A DNA stretch of 64,000 nucleotides from Methylobacterium sp. GTDB taxonomy: Bacteria; Pseudomonadota; Alphaproteobacteria; Rhizobiales; Beijerinckiaceae. The stretch spans positions 496,001 through 560,000 of the forward strand of contig PERO01000020.1 in NCBI GenBank assembly GCA_002928875.1, given 5' to 3'. The number at the start of each line of letters is the position of its first letter. Positions within the stretch are counted from its first letter, which is position 1. The position numbers were made by a program, and so were the translations under genes. This document shows positions 42,452 to 49,497 of this stretch, piece by piece. A model generated the notes under the pieces. That model worked only from the letters and a program-made list of their open reading frames with translations, was not told the DNA's origin and made no database searches.

Positions 42452-43029
42452 CCCTCGGCATCCGCCGGTGGCTTTTCCGGCCCGGCGAGGAAGGCCGGGT
42501 CGATCACCACGCGGCCATTCGGCACGTCGAGCACCGGCACGGCGACCTTCGTGAAAGGCAGCAGCAGGGTCGCCCCGCCCGCCACGGGCCGGATGACCAG
42601 CAGATCGCCCGCGCCGTGATTGTGGATCTCGAGGATGCTGCCGATGGCGTTGCCCTCGCCATCCGTCACCGGCAGGCCGATGAGGTCGGCATGGTAGAAT
42701 TCGTCCTCCTCATCGGTGTCGGGCAGGTTGTCGCGATCGATCACGAGGTTCTGGCCCGTGAGCGCCTTCACGGCATCGCGATCCGCGAGGCCCCTGAAGC
42801 GCACGACGAGCATGTCGTCCTTCAGCGGGCGGCCGTCGACGATCTCCAGCGCGCGCCCGTCCGGCAGGAAGAGCGGGCCGTAATCACCCAGAGACAGCGG
42901 ATCGGCCGTGAAGCTCTTCACGCGGGCCTCGCCGCGCACGCCATGCGGCGCGCCGATGGTGGCGACGACGATCCGCCTTTCGGGCGGCGGCATCACGGGC
43001 GGGGTTTTGGGTTTGCGGGATTGAGGCAT
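42448..43029 (-). CDS. rimM: 16S rRNA processing protein RimM
   Basis: A 193-residue maturation factor for the 30S head that binds S19. An N-terminal Pro-rich stretch of 18 residues precedes the RimM domain [26 protein letters not shown], and the PRC-barrel domain follows with [12 protein letters not shown] and [22 protein letters not shown]. The ATG at 43029 follows GGGAGG, which directly abuts the palindromic repeat 43041-43151. It overlaps trmD by 4 bases. Confidence 0.95.
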   Translation of the reverse strand: MPQSRKPKTPPVMPPPERRIVVATIGAPHGVRGEARVKSFTADPLSLGDYGPLFLPDGRALEIVDGRPLKDDMLVVRFRGLADRDAVKALTGQNLVIDRDNLPDTDEEDEFYHADLIGLPVTDGEGNAIGSILEIHNHGAGDLLVIRPVAGGATLLLPFTKVAVPVLDVPNGRVVIDPAFLAGPEKPPADAEG

Positions 43030-43040
43030 GAAACCTCCCT

Positions 43041-43151
43041 GTCATTGCGAGAAGCGAAGCGACGAAGCAATCCAGTCGTTTTTCTGGATTGCCACGTCGG
43101 GGCATAGTCCGTCTTCAGGACGGACGTCCTATGCGCCCTCCTCGCAATGAC
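43041..43151. repeat. Palindromic intergenic repeat (GTCATTGCGAG...CTCGCAATGAC) between rpsP and rimM
   Basis: An 11-bp perfect terminal inverted repeat, GTCATTGCGAG (43041-43051) and CTCGCAATGAC (43141-43151). Inside are two more dyads: AATCCAG/CTGGATT and GTCCGTC/GACGGAC. The 111-base element fills almost the whole rpsP-rimM gap and touches the rimM Shine-Dalgarno. Similar GTCATTGCGAG elements are widespread in alphaproteobacterial genomes. Confidence 0.85.
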
Positions 43152-43159
43152 GAACCGCC

Positions 43160-43507
43160 TTACGCGGCTTCGCCAGCCTTCTCGGCCTTCTTCGCGGCGC
43201 GTTCCTTGGCCTTGTCGCCCGGAACGGCCTTTTCCGGGTTGTTGCGCGGCGCGCGCTTCACGATGCCGGCGGCATCGAGGAAACGCAGCACGCGATCGGT
43301 CGGCTGGGCGCCCTTGCCGATCCATTCCTTGGCCTTTTCGAGATCGAGCACCACGCGGCTCTCCGAATCGCGGGCGAGCATGGGGTTGTAGGTGCCGATC
43401 TTCTCGATGAAGCGGCCATCGCGCGGGCTGCGGGCATCAGCCACCACGATGCGATAGACCGGGCGCTTCTTCGAGCCACCACGGGCGAGACGGATTTTGA
43501 GAGACAT
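43160..43507 (-). CDS. rpsP: 30S ribosomal protein S16
   Basis: A 115-residue small-subunit assembly protein. It begins [43 protein letters not shown], the S16 signature, and ends with an Ala/Lys/Glu-rich tail of about 30 residues common in alphaproteobacteria. The ATG at 43507 has AGGAG at 43515-43519; the stop of the upstream AT-rich ORF lies between this site and the start codon. Followed by the repeat 43041-43151 and rimM. Confidence 0.98.
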   Translation of the reverse strand: MSLKIRLARGGSKKRPVYRIVVADARSPRDGRFIEKIGTYNPMLARDSESRVVLDLEKAKEWIGKGAQPTDRVLRFLDAAGIVKRAPRNNPEKAVPGDKAKERAAKKAEKAGEAA

Positions 43508-43510
43508 GGG

Positions 43511-43882
43511 TTACTCCTGTTTGTTGGTTTGTTGATTGAATTCTTCGATCATTTTCAGCGCCTGATGGCGATTTTGTTCCCCTGCAAAAATCGCGATGGC
43601 GCTCTGAAGATAGTCTATTACGAGACGAAACTGATCTTCATTTAAGTTAAGGACACGGACCAACCTGCTTTTTGCCGTTGGATTATGACAAATACCATCC
43701 GCAGCACAGATAACCTGATCGACGACGCTAAGCTTTGCTCGGAAAACGGGAGAAATATTTTTTGAACCCCAAATGATCATCTCAATCAACTCGGATGCGA
43801 CTGGAGATCGCAAATCTTCCTCAAATTTTTCAACAATCTTGATTGCATACCGACGACGCTGGAAGGGAAGCGCAAAAATCAC
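43511..43882 (-). CDS. AT-rich hypothetical gene between ffh and rpsP
   Basis: A 123-codon ORF of unknown function. It starts at a GTG (43880-43882) that overlaps the ffh stop codon (GTGA) and ends at a TAA (43511-43513) 3 bases before the rpsP start, inside the rpsP ribosome-binding region. It is thus packed without any free base into the ffh-rpsP junction. The product is soluble, helical, with EKFEEDLRSPVASELIEMIIWG, VVDQVICAADGICHN and a Gln/Asn-rich C-terminus (EFNQQTNKQE). I do not recognise a family. Codon use and base composition are distinctly AT-rich against the GC-rich neighbours, except for the first 15 codons, so it was probably acquired. Expression through ffh readthrough is likely. 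Confidence 0.7.
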   Translation of the reverse strand: MIFALPFQRRRYAIKIVEKFEEDLRSPVASELIEMIIWGSKNISPVFRAKLSVVDQVICAADGICHNPTAKSRLVRVLNLNEDQFRLVIDYLQSAIAIFAGEQNRHQALKMIEEFNQQTNKQE

Positions 43883-45444
43883 TTCTTCCTCCCGAACGGG
43901 TTGAATCCGCCGAGGCCGGGCAGGCCGCCGCCGCCGCCGAGACCCGGCAAACCGGGCTTGCCGAGGCCGGGCAGGCCCGGAAGCTTGGCGCCGCCGGAAC
44001 CCTGCATCTGCTCGAGCTTCTTCTGCGCCTCGGCGAGCGCATCGGGCGAAACGCCGCCCGCATCCGGCGGGGGCAGCTTCGAGAGATCGGGCACGCCGCC
44101 GCCGAGGCCGAACATGTTGGCGAGGCCCGCCATCGGTCCGCGCCCGCCCTTGCCGACCTGCTTCATCATGTCGGCCATGCTGCGATGCATCTTGAGGAGC
44201 TTGTTGATCTCCTCCGCCGATGTGCCCGAACCCCTCGCGATGCGCTTCTTGCGGCTGTTCTTCAGCACATCCGGGTTGCGGCGCTCCTCCGGCGTCATCG
44301 AATTGATGATGGCGACCTGCCGCGCGATCATGCGATCGTTCACGCCGGCATTGGCCATCTGGTCCTTCACCTTGGCGACACCCGGCAGCATGCCCATGAG
44401 GCCGCCGAGGCCGCCGAGCTTTTCCATCTGCTTCAGCTGTTCGCGCAGGTCGGTGAGGTCGAACTTGCCCTTGCGCATGCGCTCGGCCATCGCCAGCGCC
44501 TTGTCCTGGTCGATCGACTGCGCCGCCTTCTCGACCAGGCTGACGATGTCGCCCATGCCGAGGATGCGGTTGGCGATGCGCGCGGGGTGGAAATCCTCGA
44601 GCGCATCCATCTTCTCGCCGACGCCGATCAGCTTGATCGGCTTGCCGGTGACGGCGCGCATGGAGAGCGCCGCGCCGCCGCGGCCATCGCCGTCGACGCG
44701 TGTCAGCACGATGCCGGTGAGGCCGACGCGGGCCTCGAAGGCGCGCGCGGTGTTCACCGCATCCTGGCCGGTGAGGCTGTCGGCCACGAGCAGCACTTCA
44801 TGCGGCTGGATAGTGGCGCGAACCTGCACCACCTCTTCCATCAGCTCGTCATCGAGCGTCACGCGGCCGGCGGTGTCGTAGATCACCGCATCGAAGCCGC
44901 CGAGGCGGGCCGCGGTTTCCGCGCGCTTCGCGATCTGGATCGCGTTCTCGCCGGCGACGATGGGGAGCACGTCGAGGCCGTTGTCGCGGCCGAGCACCGC
45001 GAGCTGTTCCATCGCGGCGGGGCGGCGCGTATCGAGCGAGGCGAGCAGCACGCGCTTCTTCTCGCGTTCCTTCAGGCGCTTCGCGATCTTCGCGGTGGTG
45101 GTGGTCTTGCCCGAGCCCTGCAGGCCGACCATCAGGATGCCGACCGGCGGCACGGCCTGCAGATCGATCGGCTGGGCATCCGAACCCAGCATGGCGACGA
45201 GTTCGTCGTTGACGATCTTCACCACCATCTGGCCCGGCGTCACCGACTTGATGACATCCACGCCGACCGCGCGGGCGCGCACCTTCTCGGTGAAGTCGCG
45301 CACGACATCGAGCGCGACATCCGCCTCCAGCAGCGCGCGGCGCACTTCGCGCATCGCTTCGGCCACATCCGCCTCGCTCAGCGCGCCGCGGCGCGTGAGC
45401 TTGTCGAGAATGCCGGAGAGACGACCCGAAAGGCCTTCGAACAT
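43879..45444 (-). CDS. ffh: Signal recognition particle protein Ffh
   Basis: A 521-residue SRP GTPase that, with 4.5S RNA, brings nascent membrane proteins to FtsY. N domain about residues 1-90, then G domain with G1 GLQGSGKTTTTAKIAKRL, DTRRPAAMEQL, DTAGRVTLDDEL and TRVDGDGRGGAALSMRAVTG. The Met-rich M domain follows (MAERMRKGKFDLTDLREQLKQMEKLGGLGGLMGMLPG). The C-terminal 70 residues are a Gly/Leu/Pro-rich tail with repeated GLPGLG units ending FGRKK, which is longer than the E. coli protein. It is the first gene of the block. The matching receptor ftsY is at 50795-51847. Confidence 0.97.
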   Translation of the reverse strand: MFEGLSGRLSGILDKLTRRGALSEADVAEAMREVRRALLEADVALDVVRDFTEKVRARAVGVDVIKSVTPGQMVVKIVNDELVAMLGSDAQPIDLQAVPPVGILMVGLQGSGKTTTTAKIAKRLKEREKKRVLLASLDTRRPAAMEQLAVLGRDNGLDVLPIVAGENAIQIAKRAETAARLGGFDAVIYDTAGRVTLDDELMEEVVQVRATIQPHEVLLVADSLTGQDAVNTARAFEARVGLTGIVLTRVDGDGRGGAALSMRAVTGKPIKLIGVGEKMDALEDFHPARIANRILGMGDIVSLVEKAAQSIDQDKALAMAERMRKGKFDLTDLREQLKQMEKLGGLGGLMGMLPGVAKVKDQMANAGVNDRMIARQVAIINSMTPEERRNPDVLKNSRKKRIARGSGTSAEEINKLLKMHRSMADMMKQVGKGGRGPMAGLANMFGLGGGVPDLSKLPPPDAGGVSPDALAEAQKKLEQMQGSGGAKLPGLPGLGKPGLPGLGGGGGLPGLGGFNPFGRKK

Positions 45445-45691
45445 GTGTCACCCGCGTTGCGCCGCTCGCGCGGCAAATTCCGTTTCTCCAAACGAAAACG
45501 CGTCCGGGGGCGCATCGCGCTGCCGGACGTAAACCTCCGGGGCCTCGCCCCGGTCAGCCGATCGAGAGATCACGCTGATTGGATGGCCGCCTCATAGGGG
45601 AAACGGCAAAAGCGGTCAAGAATCGCGTTAAGGGGCAATTGTTTCGGATTGTCAATTGACTGTTAATGCGACGCACCTTACCTAACGCTTG

Positions 45692-45744
45692 TCCCGTTCA
45701 TTCGTCCTTGATGGAAAGCACGCGAGTGCTACGAGTGAACGGGA
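45692..45744 (+). promoter_or_regulatory. Nested hairpin in the leader of the NYN gene
   Basis: TCCCGTTCATTCGT (45692-45705) pairs with ACGAGTGAACGGGA (45731-45744), 14 pairs with one G-T. An inner AGCAC/GTGCT stem (45717-45721 and 45726-45730) has a GCGA (GNRA) tetraloop and stacks directly on the outer right arm, leaving an 11-base bulge on the left side. It ends 22 bases before the NYN start codon; a T run (TTTTT at 45752-45756) follows. The rest of the 322-base gap 45445-45766 holds the ffh promoter side and a TTGACT box at about 45656, with no clear -10. Confidence 0.6.
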
Positions 45745-45766
45745 TCAATCATTTTTGAGCGATAGC

Positions 45767-46384
45767 ATGAAATCAAAGTTTGCCATTCTTGTTGATGGTG
45801 GCTTTATGCGAGTAAAGCTAAAGCAAAGAAACAAGCATTTTCCGACCGTTTCAGAAATTACCGCAGAAATTGCGCGCATAAAACAAAATGCAGCTCTTAT
45901 CGATTATCGTCTTTTGCGTGTCTATTTTTATGATGCGCCACCTGCAAGCGGTATATTAACGAATCCTATAGACAACACGCAACTCGATCTGTCAGCGCAC
46001 AAAGAATATGCAATTAATTTAAGCCTGCAGCAAAGCCTAGAAATGCAGCCTGATTTTGCACTACGCACCGGCGAAACCTCAGTTCACGGTTGGGCACTGG
46101 GTGATGCTGCCTTAAAAGACATCAAAAATAATGGATCAAGAAAAATCAACGCCAACGATCTTGTACCGAATATTGAACAAAAGGGTGTCGATTTAAGGAT
46201 TGGCCTTGATATTGCTCGGTTATCTCTCTGCAAGTTAGCAGAAGTTATCGTCGTAGTGACAGGTGATAGCGATATTATCCCAGCATTCAAATTTGCCCGC
46301 CGCGAAGGAGTTCGAGTTTATCTCGACCATATGGGGCATGGCGTAAAGCGTGATCTCAAAGCACACGCCGATCTTGTTCTTTGA
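45767..46384 (+). CDS. NYN-domain (PIN-like) putative ribonuclease, AT-rich
   Basis: A 205-residue protein of the NYN/LabA/DUF88 class of PIN-fold nucleases. The acidic residues expected at the metal site are in FAILVDGGFMRV (about residue 10), GVDLRIGLDIARLS (about 142-150) and VVVTGDSDIIPAFKFARREGVRVYL (about 166-172). The start ATG 45767 comes just before the first motif; the open frame further up would run through the leader hairpin. Base composition and codon use are AT-rich, unlike the flanking ffh and GyrI-like genes, so horizontal transfer is likely. It ends 2 bases before the convergent GyrI-like gene. NYN nucleases act in RNA turnover, and some serve in phage defence; the target here is unknown. 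Confidence 0.85.
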   Translation: MKSKFAILVDGGFMRVKLKQRNKHFPTVSEITAEIARIKQNAALIDYRLLRVYFYDAPPASGILTNPIDNTQLDLSAHKEYAINLSLQQSLEMQPDFALRTGETSVHGWALGDAALKDIKNNGSRKINANDLVPNIEQKGVDLRIGLDIARLSLCKLAEVIVVVTGDSDIIPAFKFARREGVRVYLDHMGHGVKRDLKAHADLVL

Positions 46385-46386
46385 AT

Positions 46387-47052
46387 TTATTTCAGGAACA
46401 CCACGATATTGAGCTTCAGGCCGGGATCATCGCTCTTCTCGGGGAAGGCGAGATATTCCTCGACATAGGTTCCGGTGGATGTCAGCCCCTTCTCGTCCAG
46501 GAAGGCGGTGATCGCCTCATAGGCCGCGTCGATATCGTCGTAGGGGCCCTCATGCGTGAAGATCATCGCGCGGCCGCCCGGCGACTGGCCGATCTCGAAG
46601 CCGGCGCGCGCCTGCGTTCCCGGCGCGGCGGGCCCCGCCAGCAGCAGCATCGCCTCGAAGGTGAAACCGAGGTCGTCGCTCGTGACGAAATGCACCATGG
46701 GCGGGGTAACGGTGAGAAGCCCCAGCCGCCGCGCCTCCTCGGACAGAAGCAGCAGCGCCTTTTTGATCTCGGCGAAACCGTCATCCCAGGTGCTGGTGGC
46801 GCGCGACCGCAGCACCGGCCGGGCGGCATAATCGACGAGCTGGCCGGTAGAGGCATCGGCCGAGGGTTTCTCGAGTTCCGGCGACACGGGTGGCACGGCC
46901 GGGGTGGACGGCGCGGGTACCGACGGAGCGGATGGCGCCGGGCTCGGGGGCGGTGCGGTCTGCGCCCATGCGACGGACAGGCCGAGCCATGCGGCCAGCA
47001 GGGTGCCGCACAGGGTCACGCTGCCCTTGATCCATCGTGACCCGGATTGCAT
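46387..47052 (-). CDS. Exported protein with GyrI-like (AraC effector-binding) domain
   Basis: A 221-residue protein. An N-terminal signal peptide (hydrophobic core LCGTLLAAWLGLSVAWAQ, cleavage near residue 32) leads into a Pro/Ala/Ser-rich linker of about 45 residues. A domain of the GyrI-like/AraC effector-binding fold follows: LLSEEARRLGLLTVTPPMVHFV, GRAMIFTHEGPYDDIDAAYEAITAFLDEKGL and EEYLAFPEKSDDPGLKLNIVVFLK. This fold normally binds small molecules in the cytoplasm, so its export is uncommon. ATG 47052 is favoured over 47061 by Shine-Dalgarno spacing. It lies 35 bases after the phytase-like gene on the same strand. Confidence 0.8.
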   Translation of the reverse strand: MQSGSRWIKGSVTLCGTLLAAWLGLSVAWAQTAPPPSPAPSAPSVPAPSTPAVPPVSPELEKPSADASTGQLVDYAARPVLRSRATSTWDDGFAEIKKALLLLSEEARRLGLLTVTPPMVHFVTSDDLGFTFEAMLLLAGPAAPGTQARAGFEIGQSPGGRAMIFTHEGPYDDIDAAYEAITAFLDEKGLTSTGTYVEEYLAFPEKSDDPGLKLNIVVFLK

Positions 47053-47087
47053 GACCGGCATCTCCCTCGCCCGAACGACGCGGCCGC

Positions 47088-48470
47088 CTAGCGAATCAGC
47101 GGCTGGGGAAGCGTGACACGGAACATCTGCGTGCGCACGCCATCCACGCCGAAATCATTGTCGTTGATGACCACGAGTTCGTTCGGCCCGGTGATGGCGA
47201 GGCCCTCGATCTTTGCCGGCAAACCGGCGGCCATCTCGCTGTCGAGCAACAGGGATTTGCCGAGGGGTAGCACGCCGCGCAGGCCCAGTTGCGGCGCGTC
47301 CATCCATTCGAGGCCGGGGCCATATTCGGGATTGTCGAAGAGGCGCGGCACACGGTTCTCGTCCGAGAGCTGCACGGCGTAGAAGCGGGCATGGCGGTCG
47401 ACGCGCTCGAGAACGACGAGCCGGTCCTCGGCAATGGCCGCCAATTCGCTCAGGACGACGCGCGATTGCGATCGCTCGCGGCCGTCGGCATCGCCCGTGT
47501 AGCTCGAGATGTCGTCGCTCTGGTAATAATACTGCCCGGCGATCTCGCCGGTCTCGCGGGCGATCTTCCACAGCCGCACATTGCGCGAACGCCGGGCGGT
47601 CTCGTTGTCGGGATTGGCCAGCGGGCCTTGCAGCATCACGTAGAGAAATTTCTCGTCGGGCGAGAGCGCGAGCGCCTCGAAACCGCGATTGAGCGCGCGA
47701 TACCGCAGGATCGGCGGCAGCGACGGCACCACGTCGTAATCCGCGTCCTTGAAATCGTTCTGCAGGCCCTGCGGCACGAGCCGCTTCAGCACGGTGCCGT
47801 CCGACGCCACATGCAGCAGCGAGGGGCCGATTTCGTCGGCGACCCAGAAGCTGCCATCCGAAAGCCGCACGAGACCTTCGGGATCGACGCCGGAGGGATC
47901 GGGCGCGAGCAGCTTGCCGTCGATCGCATAGGCCGTCTCGTAGCGGCCATTGCCCTGCGGCGGCCGCCCGGAGAGCGGCTTGCCGGATTTGCCCTTGAGC
48001 GGAAGATAGACATTGATCCGCGCGACATTGTCATGGCCGATATCCGCCGCGTAGATCGCCGGCACGAAACCGGGCAGCGGGAAGATGCGGCCGTTGCGAT
48101 TGCCCGGGCAGGCCTGCTCGGTCTCGACGCCGATGACGCGGCGGGCGTCGTTGCATTCGATGTTCGGGCCGCGATCGGTCAGCAGCCAGACGCGGCCGGG
48201 AATGTCGTTCGGGCTGCGATAGGCGCCCGACCCCGTGCCGACGGAGAGGTTGATGGCCTTGCCATTCGGAAAGATGACGACGCCGAGCGAGAGGTTCGGC
48301 ACCTGGATGGGCGTGACGACGGGCTTCGGCCGGCTCTCCGACTGCACCTCGCCCTGCGCGCCAAGCGGCCCCGAGAAGAACAGTGCCGACCCCAGAATCG
48401 CTGTCGCTGCCATGCCGCCCCACGACCGGAGGGCGGAGGCGAAAGCAAGGGGGGCACGCTGCCTTTGCAT
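47088..48470 (-). CDS. Exported esterase-like-activity-of-phytase family protein
   Basis: A 460-residue secreted protein of the family named esterase-like activity of phytase (PF13449-type beta-propeller). The ATG at 48470 gives MQRQRAPLAFASALRSW, then a signal peptide with core ATAILGSALFFSGPLGAQG, cleaved near residue 38. Family features are WLLTDRGPN, GVDPEGLVRLSDGSFWVADEIGPSLLHV, NRGFEALALSPDEKFLYVMLQGPL and KIEGLAITGPNELVVINDNDFG. The frame remains open into dapF and mtaB antisense, which is not coding. The natural substrate is not known; phosphate or sugar-phosphate release in the periplasm is a guess. It is next to the exported GyrI-like gene. Confidence 0.85.
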   Translation of the reverse strand: MQRQRAPLAFASALRSWGGMAATAILGSALFFSGPLGAQGEVQSESRPKPVVTPIQVPNLSLGVVIFPNGKAINLSVGTGSGAYRSPNDIPGRVWLLTDRGPNIECNDARRVIGVETEQACPGNRNGRIFPLPGFVPAIYAADIGHDNVARINVYLPLKGKSGKPLSGRPPQGNGRYETAYAIDGKLLAPDPSGVDPEGLVRLSDGSFWVADEIGPSLLHVASDGTVLKRLVPQGLQNDFKDADYDVVPSLPPILRYRALNRGFEALALSPDEKFLYVMLQGPLANPDNETARRSRNVRLWKIARETGEIAGQYYYQSDDISSYTGDADGRERSQSRVVLSELAAIAEDRLVVLERVDRHARFYAVQLSDENRVPRLFDNPEYGPGLEWMDAPQLGLRGVLPLGKSLLLDSEMAAGLPAKIEGLAITGPNELVVINDNDFGVDGVRTQMFRVTLPQPLIR

Positions 48471-48621
48471 TCGATCCGGTAATCCTATTCTGAGGCCCGC
48501 GAGCCCACGCGTTTTGCCCTTAACCGAAAACCCGTTATAGCGCCAATGGATTGTAGGGCCCAGACGCTGCTCGGCTGGCCCAGGTTTCCACGTCTGACTT
48601 CCGATATCCGGATCGTAATCG

Positions 48622-49497
48622 ATGAGCGTCTCGCCTTCGTTTTCGCCCCAGGGGCTGCCTTTCCGCAAGATGCACGGCCTCGGCAACGATTTTGTGGTGC
48701 TCGATGCCCGCAAAACGCCGCTGGCCCTGTCGCAAGGGCAACTCGAACGCATCGCGGATCGCCGCTTCGGCATCGGCTGCGACCAGCTGATCCTCATCGA
48801 GAATTCAAGCCTCGGCGACGCGCGGATGCGCATCTTCAACCCCGATGGCGGCGAGGTGGAAGCCTGCGGCAATGCCACGCGTTGCATCGCCTCTCTTCTC
48901 GCCCGCGAAAACGGCGCGAACGTGGCGCGCATCGAAACGCTGGCGGGTTTGCTGGTCGGTCGCCGGGAAGGCGACGAGATCGCCGTCGACATGGGCTTGC
49001 CGGTGCTGGATTGGGCGCGCATTCCGCTCGCGGGCGAACCGCGCGAGACGCTGCGCATTCCGCTCGACATGGTGGCATTCTCGCCCGATCTGCCGGGCTG
49101 GTTCTCGGCGGTGAACATGGGCAATCCGCATGGCGTGTTCTTCGTGAAGGACGCCGATGCGATCGATCTCGCCCGCATCGGCCCGAAGCTGGAAACGCAC
49201 CCGATCTTCCCGGAGAAGGCGAATATCTCCTTCGCAACGGTTCGGGCCGATGGCGACATCGTCCTGCGCGTCTGGGAGCGCGCGGCCGGCGCGACGCTCG
49301 CCTGCGGAACCGCGGCCTGCGCCACGGCTGTCGCGGCCCAGCGCCTCGGCCTTGTGGGCGAGACCGTGCGGCTGCACCTGCCGGGCGGGCCACTCACCAT
49401 CCGCCGCTCGCCCGAGGGACGCGTCATCATGGTCGGGCCGGTGGCGGAGAGCTTCTCGGGGCTGATCCACCCGTCCCTGCTGGCGGTTGCGGCATGA
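48622..49497 (+). CDS. dapF: Diaminopimelate epimerase
   Basis: A 291-residue PLP-independent epimerase converting LL- to meso-diaminopimelate for lysine and peptidoglycan. It begins at ATG 48622; FRKMHGLGNDFVVLDAR, the two catalytic cysteines in EACGNATRC and LACGTAACAT, and FNPDGGEVEACG confirm it. It is the first of three overlapping genes (dapF-mtaB-ftsY); its stop overlaps the mtaB start (ATGA). The divergent phytase-like gene is 151 bases away. Confidence 0.97.
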   Translation: MSVSPSFSPQGLPFRKMHGLGNDFVVLDARKTPLALSQGQLERIADRRFGIGCDQLILIENSSLGDARMRIFNPDGGEVEACGNATRCIASLLARENGANVARIETLAGLLVGRREGDEIAVDMGLPVLDWARIPLAGEPRETLRIPLDMVAFSPDLPGWFSAVNMGNPHGVFFVKDADAIDLARIGPKLETHPIFPEKANISFATVRADGDIVLRVWERAAGATLACGTAACATAVAAQRLGLVGETVRLHLPGGPLTIRRSPEGRVIMVGPVAESFSGLIHPSLLAVAA

